DNA of 64,000 nt, from contig NC_009135.1 of the NCBI RefSeq assembly GCF_000016125.1, positions 1,674,001 to 1,738,000 on the forward strand. The letters run 5' to 3'. Made by a program: the position numbers and the translations under genes. Shown one piece after another: positions 10,509 through 19,006 of this stretch. The notes below the pieces were generated by a model that worked only from the letters and a program-made list of their open reading frames with translations, did no database searches and had not been told where the DNA came from. Position 1 is the stretch's first letter. Each line of letters starts with the position of its first letter. This stretch comes from Methanococcus maripaludis C5. GTDB lineage: Archaea > AGJL01 > Methanococci > Methanococcales > Methanococcaceae.

Positions 10509-11210
10509 TTATGCTACAGAGGATATTTCTACAGCAATTCCGAGTCCAGGATCGACTCTAAATACCATAATTTTTTGGAAAGAACTTCTTGCAAAGTTAT
10601 ATTTTACAATTTTGGCAGAATTTTTAAGATTTCCACCAAATGCAAATGTTTCTGTTTTTATAACAATTGTTGCAGATGTTCTAAGTATCATAAGAACTGA
10701 ATCAGGGAGTTCTTTTGGATTTACTGTGTAAATTACAATTTTATTCATGGATGCAATTCTTTTAAAAAAAGCCATTAAATCGGTTATCTGTACCTCACTC
10801 GCATCATTTGATACCAGTGTAGATATAGAATCAAATAAAACAATATCTTTTTCATAAAATGCCCGCGTGTTCATCATTTTTTTTATAAAATCATCTTTTA
10901 CGGCATTTTCTGAAATTAATGGATATACTGGAATGTACAAGAGATTTCCATTTAATAATTTTTTATTGATATTATATTTCAACGACATCATCTGTTTTAC
11001 AAATTCTGTGGTGGTTAACTGGGTTGATACGTATGATAATGAGTAAGAATTCTGTAAAAATCCATATGCCAACCTCTGACAAATTATGGATTTACCTGTA
11101 GATTCTTCTCCTTCAATCAAGATAACGCTTCCAAAGGGGATTCCCCCCCCTAATCTTTTATGTACGTCATCTCTACTAAGTTCTATTCTTGCCAGTTTCA
11201 AGTTAACCAC
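10509..11210 (-). CDS. flaH: Archaellum accessory ATP-binding protein FlaH (ArlH)
   Basis: 233 residues, KaiC/RecA-like. Walker A GEESTGKS (about residues 34-41) and a Walker B-type segment IVLFDSIS (about 117-124) are visible. In studied archaea FlaH binds ATP, interacts with FlaI and forms a ring in the motor cytoplasmic part. The GTG- and ATG-containing region at 11210 reads MVNLKLARIELSRD. The gene starts six bases after flaG and ends nine bases before flaI, consistent with translational coupling in one transcript. Confidence 0.95.
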   Translation of the reverse strand: MVNLKLARIELSRDDVHKRLGGGIPFGSVILIEGEESTGKSIICQRLAYGFLQNSYSLSYVSTQLTTTEFVKQMMSLKYNINKKLLNGNLLYIPVYPLISENAVKDDFIKKMMNTRAFYEKDIVLFDSISTLVSNDASEVQITDLMAFFKRIASMNKIVIYTVNPKELPDSVLMILRTSATIVIKTETFAFGGNLKNSAKIVKYNFARSSFQKIMVFRVDPGLGIAVEISSVA

Positions 11211-11216
11211 CGATAT

Positions 11217-11669
11217 TTAATTGAAATTTGCCGTCAAAGTTCTGGATATTCCTTGTTCAGATATGATTTTTATATTGTGAAATCCTGTTTCATTGTATTC
11301 AACTTCAAGTTTTCCGACTTCTGAAGGGCTTAGAATAATGCCTTCATTATTAACGATGCTCGAATTTGAAACATCATATATTTCTCCATCAATTATTGCA
11401 GTAACAGTTTCATTTTGAATGGGGATCTGCGTTTTACCCGTATTTTTTATATAAATTGTGCTTATCCCAGTACTTGAATTTCGAGGTATATATCCAGGAT
11501 CATTAATAATCTCAAAATCCTGCGATAGCTGTGTTGATAATGTATCTCCTTTACTGCTGATTCCAAGAGATATTTTATGCGTACTTGTTGCAAGTAGTCC
11601 TGCAACTGCGGCAGTGATTATCAAAACACTTACGAATATTATTATTTCTGAGAAAACATTGGATGCCAT
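11217..11669 (-). CDS. flaG: Archaellum stator protein FlaG (ArlG)
   Basis: 150 residues with one N-terminal membrane segment (about residues 7-27, IIIFVSVLIITAAVAGL) and an extracytoplasmic beta-rich domain. This is the archaellin-like layout of FlaG, which with FlaF forms the pseudoperiplasmic stator bound to the S-layer. Several N-glycosylation sequons (NSS, NET, NSS, NET) lie in the outer domain, which may be glycosylated like archaellins (inference). Confidence 0.92.
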   Translation of the reverse strand: MASNVFSEIIIFVSVLIITAAVAGLLATSTHKISLGISSKGDTLSTQLSQDFEIINDPGYIPRNSSTGISTIYIKNTGKTQIPIQNETVTAIIDGEIYDVSNSSIVNNEGIILSPSEVGKLEVEYNETGFHNIKIISEQGISRTLTANFN

Positions 11670-11705
11670 TTAATCACCAACGCAATATCCTAAAAATAAG
11701 GATTT

Positions 11706-12113
11706 TTAATTTAAATTGTAGTAATATTGGTTTCCATATTCTGAAACTACAGATATTCTGCCTGGTGAACTCGCATTAATTGAAATTTCAATACTATTTA
11801 GAGGCACCACATATTCATCGTTTGAAACGATTGTAAAGTTTTTTGGGATTCCGTTATACAAAACATCCCATTTTCCGACTTCATGAGTCAACTGCCCTTC
11901 ATTTAAAAGGGTAATATTTATGTTGGCTGTCGAATTTTCAACATCAACAATAGTTAATCTTTCATCTAATTTGTTTTTTAAATATTCTGAATGCTGGCTA
12001 TAAGCATCATTTATTTTTGCAGAGGTTATATCTACAGTACTATACAGATAAATAGAGCTAATAAGTACTGTAGTTAATAACAATGTTAGTCCTGCAGTTG
12101 AACTAAATCCCAT
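11706..12113 (-). CDS. flaF: Archaellum stator protein FlaF (ArlF)
   Basis: 135 residues. One N-terminal hydrophobic segment (about residues 8-24, LTLLLTTVLISSIYLYS) is followed by an exported beta-sandwich-like domain, as in the S-layer-binding stator subunit FlaF. The start overlaps the end of flaE by 11 bases, so translation is probably coupled. The exported domain has sequons NST, NIT and NFT. Confidence 0.92.
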   Translation of the reverse strand: MGFSSTAGLTLLLTTVLISSIYLYSTVDITSAKINDAYSQHSEYLKNKLDERLTIVDVENSTANINITLLNEGQLTHEVGKWDVLYNGIPKNFTIVSNDEYVVPLNSIEISINASSPGRISVVSEYGNQYYYNLN

Positions 12114-12510
12114 AGTATTGCTCTGCTCCTCTTTTTATCCTTCTAATTTCCCATTCTAATTTATCCAATACTTCACTTGATATCTTCTTACCATTTAATC
12201 TTTCGATGAATAATAATGATACCAAATGGTCTGCAATGGTGAGTTTTCCAGAAGGACTTGCAATATCGTCATCGTCTATTTTTATTCCTTTTGAGAATTT
12301 TAATAATCCTGAAATTGCGTTATCTGATAACCATCCTAAATTGTAGTAGAATTCAAGAATATCTCCAATATTTGGCTGACCTACTCTTTCAGAAAGGTAT
12401 TCTAACCATTTAAATGCAAATATCAATGAAAAAGCATCTTCAGGAATAGCTTCTAATTTAGCAGGTTTTTGAGATTCGAGTAATATTGATGATAATGTTG
12501 CAGTGTTCAT
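12103..12510 (-). CDS. flaE: Archaellum accessory protein FlaE (ArlE)
   Basis: 135 residues from the ATG at 12510, which has GGAGTGA upstream; an in-frame GTG three codons earlier is part of that site. The protein is soluble and clearly paralogous to the C-terminal third of FlaD: both contain PED..S...FKWLEFL..RVG, then a YY..LGW(I/L)S block and a DH(V/L)VSLL(Y/F)IE block. FlaC, FlaD and FlaE form the cytosolic switch/collar part of the euryarchaeal motor that receives CheF signals. Confidence 0.92.
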   Translation of the reverse strand: MNTATLSSILLESQKPAKLEAIPEDAFSLIFAFKWLEYLSERVGQPNIGDILEFYYNLGWLSDNAISGLLKFSKGIKIDDDDIASPSGKLTIADHLVSLLFIERLNGKKISSEVLDKLEWEIRRIKRGAEQYYGI

Positions 12511-12537
12511 TTTGTTCACTCCGTATATTCACTTAAT

Positions 12538-13470
12538 TTACATTTTTTGTAGTTCATCGGCCCATTTTTTGATTCTGCTTATTTCTCTTTCCATTCCCTC
12601 AAGTTCTTCAACTGCAATAGGTCTTCCTGCTAGTTTTTCAATGTAGAGTAATGATACAACATGGTCTTCTGGAGCCATACATTCGTTAGCTTTCCAGTCA
12701 ATATCCTCATGGAAATATTTCATGTTTTTGGATACTTTCATCAATTTGCTAATGGATTTTCCAGATATCCAACCCAAGGCATGATAATAATCCAATACAT
12801 CAATTAAATTTCCAGTTCCAACTCGACTTATTAAAAATTCGAGCCATTTGAATACTAACATGGTAGAAAGTGTATCTTCTGGTAATTCCTGAAGTCTTGC
12901 ATTTGATTCAACTACAGGGGCCAATTCATTTCTCATGGTATTTCCCTCCTCAATATTTAAAGGAACCTCTAAAACAATTTGTTTTTCAATTTCTGGTTCG
13001 TTACTTATTTCTATGATGGGTTCGGCCAGTTCTTTGGGGGTTTCCTCAATAATTTCTGGTTCCTCAATAATTTCTGGAGCTTCAATAGTCTTAGAAATTT
13101 CTGGAACTTCAATTTTTTCTTCAAGACCATCTAATTCTTTTTTGATGTCATCAGATACCTTTGTTGCAGATGAAATTGTAGCAACTTTCATTAAAGCATC
13201 TAATTTCTGACTCAAATCATTTATTTTGTTTGTAAGTTCTGCAGCCTTCTTATCTTCAGGTTTTTTCCCAAAGTAAAGGTCAGAAACTCTTCCAACAATT
13301 TTATCTAATTGTGGTCTAGTTAATTTTCTGTTTTTTAAGTTATTTTTTAAGAGCTCTATTATAAAGGAAGGAATTTTGGATCTTAAGTCATCCAAGTATT
13401 CTTCCATTTCGCTCTCAGTAAGGTATTCTTCCGAAAGGGAAGCATATTCCATTTTAACGTTACCAATCAT
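12538..13470 (-). CDS. flaD: Archaellum accessory protein FlaD (ArlD)
   Basis: About 310 residues from the ATG at 13470, which has a strong AGGAGAGG upstream and overlaps the 3' end of flaC by 11 bases. The open frame extends 25 codons further upstream inside flaC, but no ribosome site supports that. The N-terminal ~100 residues are FlaC/D-specific. The middle (about residues 120-175) is a Pro/Glu/Ile-rich low-complexity linker of repeated EIP/EEPEIIE units. The C-terminal ~125 residues match FlaE. A second ribosome site inside the gene could yield the C-terminal domain alone (see 12936-12952). Confidence 0.93.
   Translation of the reverse strand: MIGNVKMEYASLSEEYLTESEMEEYLDDLRSKIPSFIIELLKNNLKNRKLTRPQLDKIVGRVSDLYFGKKPEDKKAAELTNKINDLSQKLDALMKVATISSATKVSDDIKKELDGLEEKIEVPEISKTIEAPEIIEEPEIIEETPKELAEPIIEISNEPEIEKQIVLEVPLNIEEGNTMRNELAPVVESNARLQELPEDTLSTMLVFKWLEFLISRVGTGNLIDVLDYYHALGWISGKSISKLMKVSKNMKYFHEDIDWKANECMAPEDHVVSLLYIEKLAGRPIAVEELEGMEREISRIKKWADELQKM
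12936..12952 (-). promoter_or_regulatory. Internal ribosome-binding site and start codon inside flaD
   Basis: On the minus strand GAGGAGGG (12951 to 12944) lies seven bases before an in-frame ATG (12936 to 12934), close to a perfect Shine-Dalgarno for an anti-SD of the AGGAGGTGA type. Starting here gives a 132-residue protein ending at 12538, almost the size of FlaE (135) and covering just the FlaE-like domain. A shorter FlaD form made by internal initiation has been described in Methanococcus voltae, as far as I recall. Confidence 0.7.
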
Positions 13471-14020
13471 CGGAATCCTCTCCTGATATTGCTTTGGAGA
13501 ATTCTTCTTCTGCAAGCACTTCATTAATAACTCCATCAAGGTCAATCTGGTGCGTATTTAGGTATACGTTCGCTAAAACCACAACATCGTTTTGAAGTTC
13601 TTCAACCCGTTTTTTCAGGTTTTGAGATTCACTCTCCATCTTCTCTACTTTTTCCATGCTGGTTGCTGTGATTTTTGAAATTCCTATGAATGGATTGATT
13701 TGATTTGAGACCACTTCATAGAGGGCCATCATATCTTGAAAATTTTCAGTAATGCTTTGAATGTCACTCCTGAGGTTTTCATTTTCTTTCCTCAGGTTTG
13801 TGACCATCATTTCAATTTTTGGGAACTTGGATTCAAGTTCCCCTATTTTGGCAAGAAGTTCTTCATTTGCAGCAATCAAATCTTCAGATTCAGATACTGT
13901 TTCTTCCTCGAGCGCAAAACTGAACTCGTCATCACTTTCAGCTTCCGAAGTTTTTTCGGTCTTCTTGCCTAATTTTATCTTTTGTTTTATCTCTTCAATA
14001 ATTTCAGAGATATTGGGCAT
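13460..14020 (-). CDS. flaC: Archaellum accessory protein FlaC (ArlC)
   Basis: 186 residues, soluble. After an acidic N-terminal part (about residues 20-50) comes a predicted coiled coil (about 50-150, with heptad-like ANEELLAKIGELES, MVTNLRKENENLRSDI and SQNLKKRVEELQND). An acidic tail ends in SGEDSDDW. Position between archaellins and flaD, length and coiled coil identify FlaC of the CheF-binding cytosolic complex. GGTGAT precedes the ATG at 14020. Confidence 0.92.
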   Translation of the reverse strand: MPNISEIIEEIKQKIKLGKKTEKTSEAESDDEFSFALEEETVSESEDLIAANEELLAKIGELESKFPKIEMMVTNLRKENENLRSDIQSITENFQDMMALYEVVSNQINPFIGISKITATSMEKVEKMESESQNLKKRVEELQNDVVVLANVYLNTHQIDLDGVINEVLAEEEFSKAISGEDSDDW

Positions 14021-14031
14021 AATATCACCAA

Positions 14032-14670
14032 TTATTGAAGTGTAGTTACATTCTCAATAAATACTGATGGGGCCCTAAAATCAATGATTCCCGATGCGCC
14101 GTAGTCAGGTATTACTTCTCCTGAAACTTTAGCTGTTGAACTGATATTCATTGTAATGGTTAGGTAAACTTTATCTCCGTAGTTTATTGTAGGATGCTCT
14201 GAAGCACCTGTGGAGTTATCGCTATCTTGAAGCACTATTATTCCGTAGCTACTACCTGTTCCCCACCCGCCGGCTCCGAAGATATTGTTCGTACCGGAAC
14301 TTTTAATTGTGGAGTTGTAGGCGCTAGAGTTATAAACCATCGTGGATTTGATTTCTCCATCGGATATTGTTAGTAGTGTACTCGATAAATCAATTTCTCC
14401 ACCAACATTTGGAGCAACCATTATAGCTAATTTATCTAGTAGTGTAGTATTTGCTCCATTTCTATGCCCTACTACTTTTAAGACTTGAATACCACTTGCA
14501 ACTTGTTCGGTACTTTCATCACCTACAGTTGAAGCTTTATGTTGAAGTTTTCCCGCAGTATTAATGATAACTGATGCAGCAATTGCTGCAACAAGCACCA
14601 TTGCAATAAAAATAATCAAGGTGCCAATTCCAACAGCACCCTTCTTATTTTTGATGAATTTTTTTAACAT
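14032..14670 (-). CDS. flaB3: Archaellin FlaB3-type (probable hook-like minor filament protein)
   Basis: 212 residues from the ATG at 14670 (GGTG six bases upstream; an in-frame GTG at 14679 is part of that ribosome site). Class III signal [11 protein letters not shown] is cleaved before [10 protein letters not shown] by the prearchaellin peptidase. The mature N-terminal helix is the hydrophobic filament core. It differs from the other three archaellins in its first 45 residues ([20 protein letters not shown]), as expected of the FlaB3 hook-segment type. Sequons NTT, NSS, NST, NST, NIS and NVT are candidate N-glycan sites. Confidence 0.9.
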   Translation of the reverse strand: MLKKFIKNKKGAVGIGTLIIFIAMVLVAAIAASVIINTAGKLQHKASTVGDESTEQVASGIQVLKVVGHRNGANTTLLDKLAIMVAPNVGGEIDLSSTLLTISDGEIKSTMVYNSSAYNSTIKSSGTNNIFGAGGWGTGSSYGIIVLQDSDNSTGASEHPTINYGDKVYLTITMNISSTAKVSGEVIPDYGASGIIDFRAPSVFIENVTTLQ

Positions 14671-14706
14671 TTCATCCACCTCAAATAAAAAAAATAAGCT
14701 TTTAGC

Positions 14707-15357
14707 TTATTGTAATTGCACTACGCTTTGTGTGCTGATGTATGTTGCAGGGGTTGTGAATGAAATAACGCCTGGAGCACCAAATTCTGGTTGAATGCTT
14801 CCTGCAATATCTGTTCTTGTATCTAATGTTAATTCATCGATTACAATAGCTACAATATCTCCTTTATTTAATACAGGTGTAGTTTTTGAACATGAACCGT
14901 CAGCATCTTGGATTTCTACAACTCCAAATTTGGTTGTATCTGTTAAATTTGCCCAGATTGAACCTGAAGCGTTGTAAATGTTACCTCCTGTGCTTAAATC
15001 TTGGTATGATACGGTTGCATTTGATTTAGTAACAGTTTTTGTAGTTCCATCTGAAATTGATAAAACACATTGTTTTAAATCAATTGGTGCACTTCCTGCG
15101 TTAGGGGTTACGTAGATAGCTAATCTGGTAATGTGGGTATTGTCGTGTTTTCCAGTTACCTGGATAATTTGCAATCCACTTGCAACTTGATCAGTACTTT
15201 CTTTACCTGCGGTCGAAGCTTTTTGTTGCAAGAATCCGCTAGTGTTAATTAAAACACTTGCTGCAACTGCAGCAACTAATACCATTGCAATAAAAACAAT
15301 CAAGGTACCAATTCCGGAAGCACCTTTTTTGTTTTTCATAAATTCTGTTATTTTCAT
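14707..15357 (-). CDS. flaB2: Archaellin (FlaB2-type major filament protein)
   Basis: 216 residues. Signal [12 protein letters not shown] is followed by [10 protein letters not shown], the FlaK cleavage site, then the hydrophobic core helix to about residue 50 and the variable outer domain. The C-terminal signature is PEFGAPG(V)ISFTTPA. Sequons NAT, NAS and NLT lie in the outer domain. Its first ~50 codons are nearly identical in DNA to the two archaellin genes upstream. Numbering follows order in the operon; with four archaellins here it may not match other strains. Confidence 0.92.
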   Translation of the reverse strand: MKITEFMKNKKGASGIGTLIVFIAMVLVAAVAASVLINTSGFLQQKASTAGKESTDQVASGLQIIQVTGKHDNTHITRLAIYVTPNAGSAPIDLKQCVLSISDGTTKTVTKSNATVSYQDLSTGGNIYNASGSIWANLTDTTKFGVVEIQDADGSCSKTTPVLNKGDIVAIVIDELTLDTRTDIAGSIQPEFGAPGVISFTTPATYISTQSVVQLQ

Positions 15358-15396
15358 AATTTAACCTCCTAGAAGGATGTTTTTAATTACATGCAA

Positions 15397-16044
15397 TTAT
15401 TGTAATTCGATAATTGTGTCAGTGTATGACGCAGGGGTTGTGAATGAAATAATTCCTGGAGCACCAAATTCAGGGATAATTTTTCCAGAAATAACTTTTC
15501 TTTCAGGTATTTGAGTTGTTGCAAATGCAGCACTTGCGTTCACGAGGAATGCAACAGTATCTCCTTTGTTTATAACTGCGCTGTCACTTACTGAATCATC
15601 AGCATCTTGTAATGATGCAATCATGAATGATGTGTTATCTGCGTTTCCAACGTTACCGAATACGTTTGCGTTTCCAGCAGTTAAGTTTAATTTACTTGAG
15701 TAGTTTAATGAACAACTGTATCCGTTGTATTCTAAGAATAATTTTGTCTGAGTTAAATCAATTGCAGAACTTCCTGCGCTAGGTGTTACGTATATTGCTA
15801 AAAGTTCAATGTCTTGGTTACCAAGAGCTGATTTTTTACCTGTAACTCCAACTACTTGTAATCCACTTGCAACTTGTTCGGTACTTTCTTTACCGGTTGT
15901 TGAAGCTTTTTGTTGCAAGAATCCGCTAGTGTTAATTAAAACGCTTGCTGCAACTGCAGCAACTAATACCATTGCAATAAAAACAATCAAGGTACCAATT
16001 CCGGAAGCACCTTTTTTGTTTTTCATAAATTCTGTTATTTTCAT
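15397..16044 (-). CDS. flaB1: Archaellin (FlaB1-type major filament protein)
   Basis: 215 residues with the same signal ([12 protein letters not shown], then [10 protein letters not shown]) and core helix as the gene downstream. The outer domain is distinct and carries sequons NYS, NLT, NTS and NAS. The tail is [28 protein letters not shown] lies upstream of the ATG at 16044. It is second in the transcript and spaced 30-40 bases from its neighbours. Confidence 0.92.
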   Translation of the reverse strand: MKITEFMKNKKGASGIGTLIVFIAMVLVAAVAASVLINTSGFLQQKASTTGKESTEQVASGLQVVGVTGKKSALGNQDIELLAIYVTPSAGSSAIDLTQTKLFLEYNGYSCSLNYSSKLNLTAGNANVFGNVGNADNTSFMIASLQDADDSVSDSAVINKGDTVAFLVNASAAFATTQIPERKVISGKIIPEFGAPGIISFTTPASYTDTIIELQ

Positions 16045-16074
16045 AATTTAACCTCTTAACTGTTTAATAGAGGA

Positions 16075-17043
16075 CTATTGCAGTTCCGCGAGTTCATATA
16101 CGTATGTTGGAGGAGTCGTGAACGAAATAATTCCTGGAGCACCAAATTCAGGCATAATTTTTCCAGAAATTTCTTTCCTATTCAATATTTCAGTTCCAAA
16201 TATTGCTTCAGTATTTAAAACAATGGCTCCAATGTCTCCACCGTTTAATACACCAGAATCTGAAATTGAATCGTCCTCATCCTGCAAAGCTATTATTGTA
16301 AATGATGTAGCATCTGATTTTGCCAAATCTGCAGTTCCATTTATTTTAAACCATTCTAGGCCAGATAACTGTCCATCTGCAGTTACCGCAGCTCCAGCAG
16401 TCATTGAAATGTTAACTGTTAAATTTGAATCGCTTCTAGTGATTGAAGAAACTGCACCGTTTCCTCCAGGAGCGTTTGTATGGTTTGTTACTATTGTAAT
16501 TGCATCGCCACTTGAGAATCCTTTTAAAAGTGCTCTCAAATCAGGATCTGTTGTAGATATTCGAATAATATCTCCAGCCACTTCATCATCTGTGTAGATC
16601 GTGGTTCCCGTATATGACGAAATACTGTGATTGAATGAAAGCGTATCGTCTAGTGAGAATACGTTTGCATTACCTATTGTAGCATTTTCTTTGTGGGTAT
16701 AGTTGATATTTGCGAGTCTGTCGCCATAGGTCAACTGTACTATACAATGCGTAATATCTATAGGCCCACTTCCAGAGTTGGGTGATATGTATACTGCAAT
16801 TTTGTCAAGGCCGTATTTTGTGGCAGATAGTGTATAGATGTGTCCTGTGACACTCAATACCTGAATACCACTTGCAACTTGATCCGTGCTTTCTTTACCG
16901 ACCGTTGAAGCTTTTTGTTGCAAGAATCCGCTAGTGTTAATTAAAACGCTTGCTGCAACTGCCGCAACTAATACCATTGCAATAAAGACAATCAAGGTTC
17001 CAATTCCAGAAGCACCTTTTTTATCATGAATAAAGTACTTCAT
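16075..17043 (-). CDS. flaB: Archaellin with enlarged outer domain, first gene of the operon
   Basis: 322 residues, about 105 longer than the other three. Leader [10 protein letters not shown], then [10 protein letters not shown] and the standard core helix; the tail [17 protein letters not shown] is also standard. The extra sequence lies in the variable outer domain at about residues 135-240 and is rich in Thr, Ser, Asp and Gly, with sequons NHS, NHT, NLT, NIS and NGT on top of NYT and NAT. GGAGGTT precedes the ATG at 17043. It sits directly behind the operon promoter, so it should be well expressed. It could be an additional filament subunit or a strain-specific surface variant (inference). 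Confidence 0.9.
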   Translation of the reverse strand: MKYFIHDKKGASGIGTLIVFIAMVLVAAVAASVLINTSGFLQQKASTVGKESTDQVASGIQVLSVTGHIYTLSATKYGLDKIAVYISPNSGSGPIDITHCIVQLTYGDRLANINYTHKENATIGNANVFSLDDTLSFNHSISSYTGTTIYTDDEVAGDIIRISTTDPDLRALLKGFSSGDAITIVTNHTNAPGGNGAVSSITRSDSNLTVNISMTAGAAVTADGQLSGLEWFKINGTADLAKSDATSFTIIALQDEDDSISDSGVLNGGDIGAIVLNTEAIFGTEILNRKEISGKIMPEFGAPGIISFTTPPTYVYELAELQ

Positions 17044-17110
17044 GAAGTAACCTCCATGCCTACACGAATGTATTATAGGGGATATTCCCTAAATGATATG
17101 GCGTATTTTG

Positions 17111-17191
17111 TTAATATATACCTTTTTGGCACTTTTTTTGGCACCTGCTGATGTATTTGGTTTTGTATATGTTTATGTATATGTTTATGTA
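17111..17191 (-). promoter_or_regulatory. Archaellum operon promoter with tandem TACATA (EarA-type) sites
   Basis: Reading on the minus strand: two perfect 12-bp tandem repeats TACATAAACATA occupy 17191-17180 and 17179-17168, giving TACATA at 17191-17186 and 17179-17174. GTGCCAAAAA follows twice with the same 12-bp spacing (17144-17135 and 17132-17123), then a TATA box TATATATTAA at 17120-17111. The expected start of transcription is near 17090, about 45 bases before the first archaellin ATG. TACATA is the recognition element of EarA, the activator of archaellum transcription in M. maripaludis (established knowledge). The GTGCCAAAAA pair is unexplained. Confidence 0.75.
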
Positions 17192-17292
17192 GGTAAATTT
17201 AACAAAAAACTTCGTAACCTACACAAACACATGCAAAAAACCAATATAATCAAGTCAATTCATAATAATAATACTATTAAAAGCGTGATATT

Positions 17293-18972
17293 ATGATAGG
17301 ATCATTTAAATCAACAGATTACCCTTTAAATTCTAAGATTGGTGCAGATGAATCATTGAGTCATCAGTTCGATTTTTCTGACTTTAGGGAGGTTATTGCC
17401 GCTGGAAAATACGCATTTGAAAATAAAGAATCCATAAGATATTTTATTCCAAAATTTGAAAAAACACTAAATTGTGAATTTAAAATAAAATGGGCAACGA
17501 TAACTTCACTTTCAATGATTTCGAGGTCTTATCCATCTGAAGTTGTGCCAATAATTCCAAAAATTGTGGAATTATTAAATGACCCTGACTGGAGAATTCG
17601 AAAAAATGCAATTTTATTTTTTGGAGATTTTGGACTCTTATGTTATGATAATATTGAAAAATACATGAAAAATTTGAAAAAATGTTTTGATGATCCAAAC
17701 ATTGATGTGGTGTGTGCAAGCGCATATGCAGTTTCAAAAATAATGTTGAATTCAAAATGTGAAGAAAAAATCGAAGTATTTGAAATATTACGCGAAAAAA
17801 TAACTTCAAAAGCAGTTTTAATGGATTTAATAAAAAATATTGGGGAAATAAACCCTGATCTTATAAAATGCTGTCAAAATGATATATTATCCTGTTTAGA
17901 TTCAAATGATTCTGCATTAAAGTCAAAAGTAATTAAGATTTTAGGCGATATTACAGATTACGAACTCGATGAAAGTACCGCTAAAATATTGATGGATTCA
18001 TTAAAAAGTGATGATTTAGAAATTAGGCGAAGTTCAATTTATTCAATATGGAAATATTCTGAAAAATACTCAGAATACTTAAAAAATGCAATTGATACGC
18101 TTGTTGAATTTACAAGTTCGCCTGATAAATATACCAAGATATATTCGCTTTTAGCACTGAATAAACTAAGCTATACAGAACCACTTAAATTTGAAAATTT
18201 AAACATAAATCCATTATTGGACGAAGATCCAGACGTAATTTATCCTTCAATCACGCTTCTTTACAATTTATCAAAATACAGCCCGAAAGTTACTACAAGA
18301 CACTATAAAAAAGTCTGTGTACTGATGAATAATCCTGATAAATACATTTCAAAGCAGGCTCTTCGAATTGTTGGTAATCTTGGAAAATACGATCAAAAGT
18401 ACATTAACAGATATATTAATAATGTAAGGCTCAAACTTTCAGACGAAGAACTCTCAAAAGAAGCAACGATTGCAATGGTAAAATCGGGCTACCTCGAGAA
18501 AAAGAACCTCGAAATAATTTTAAAGGCTGCAGACAAGGCTAAATACAATATGGGGTTTTTGAGGGAAGTAATCGAAGAATATCCAAAAGAATTCCTTCCA
18601 TCTTTTGAAAGAGAATTAATTGATCTAAGAAGAACGTGGAATCAGGAGTACATCAATGATCTCTGTTGCTCCATAAAAGAGAAATTATCGTTAAATGATC
18701 CAGATTTTACGAATATAAAATTGGAAAGACCTGAAATTGAGGAACCTCCTGTAATTGTTGCTTTAAAATCGGAGTGCGCCGAAGTAGAACTTGAAGATGG
18801 AAAACAGGTTTATATTTTGGATAAAAGCAAATGTATTGAAACATCGCTTTCAGGGGATCTTTTAGAGCTTTTAGATGTAGAAAACAAAAATGAGTTCGAT
18901 ATTTACAAATTATCGCACGATTTGATGATTCAATCGTTAATAGAATCTGCAATAAATGAGCCAAAAAGATAG
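17293..18972 (+). CDS. HEAT/ARM-type repeat protein of unknown function
   Basis: 559 residues of paired helices with HEAT-like units, e.g. LLNDPDWRIRKNAILFFGDF (about 96-115) and LKSDDLEIRRSSIYSIW (about 237-253), with similar units to about residue 400. The last ~90 residues are different, acidic and possibly a separate small domain. No catalytic motif is seen, so a protein-binding scaffold is likely. It is divergent from the archaellum operon, sharing the 249-base promoter region, but a link to motility is only positional. It resembles in style, not obviously in sequence, the two giant repeat proteins at 27-33 kb. Confidence 0.75.
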   Translation: MIGSFKSTDYPLNSKIGADESLSHQFDFSDFREVIAAGKYAFENKESIRYFIPKFEKTLNCEFKIKWATITSLSMISRSYPSEVVPIIPKIVELLNDPDWRIRKNAILFFGDFGLLCYDNIEKYMKNLKKCFDDPNIDVVCASAYAVSKIMLNSKCEEKIEVFEILREKITSKAVLMDLIKNIGEINPDLIKCCQNDILSCLDSNDSALKSKVIKILGDITDYELDESTAKILMDSLKSDDLEIRRSSIYSIWKYSEKYSEYLKNAIDTLVEFTSSPDKYTKIYSLLALNKLSYTEPLKFENLNINPLLDEDPDVIYPSITLLYNLSKYSPKVTTRHYKKVCVLMNNPDKYISKQALRIVGNLGKYDQKYINRYINNVRLKLSDEELSKEATIAMVKSGYLEKKNLEIILKAADKAKYNMGFLREVIEEYPKEFLPSFERELIDLRRTWNQEYINDLCCSIKEKLSLNDPDFTNIKLERPEIEEPPVIVALKSECAEVELEDGKQVYILDKSKCIETSLSGDLLELLDVENKNEFDIYKLSHDLMIQSLIESAINEPKR

Positions 18973-19006
18973 TTATATTTTATTTTAATTTTTTACTTTT
19001 TTTAAA

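Noticed and set aside
17093-17296. 67-codon plus-strand frame in the archaellum promoter region
   Set aside because: The frame arises from the TATGTTTATGTA repeats (VYVYVYV) and has no ribosome site.
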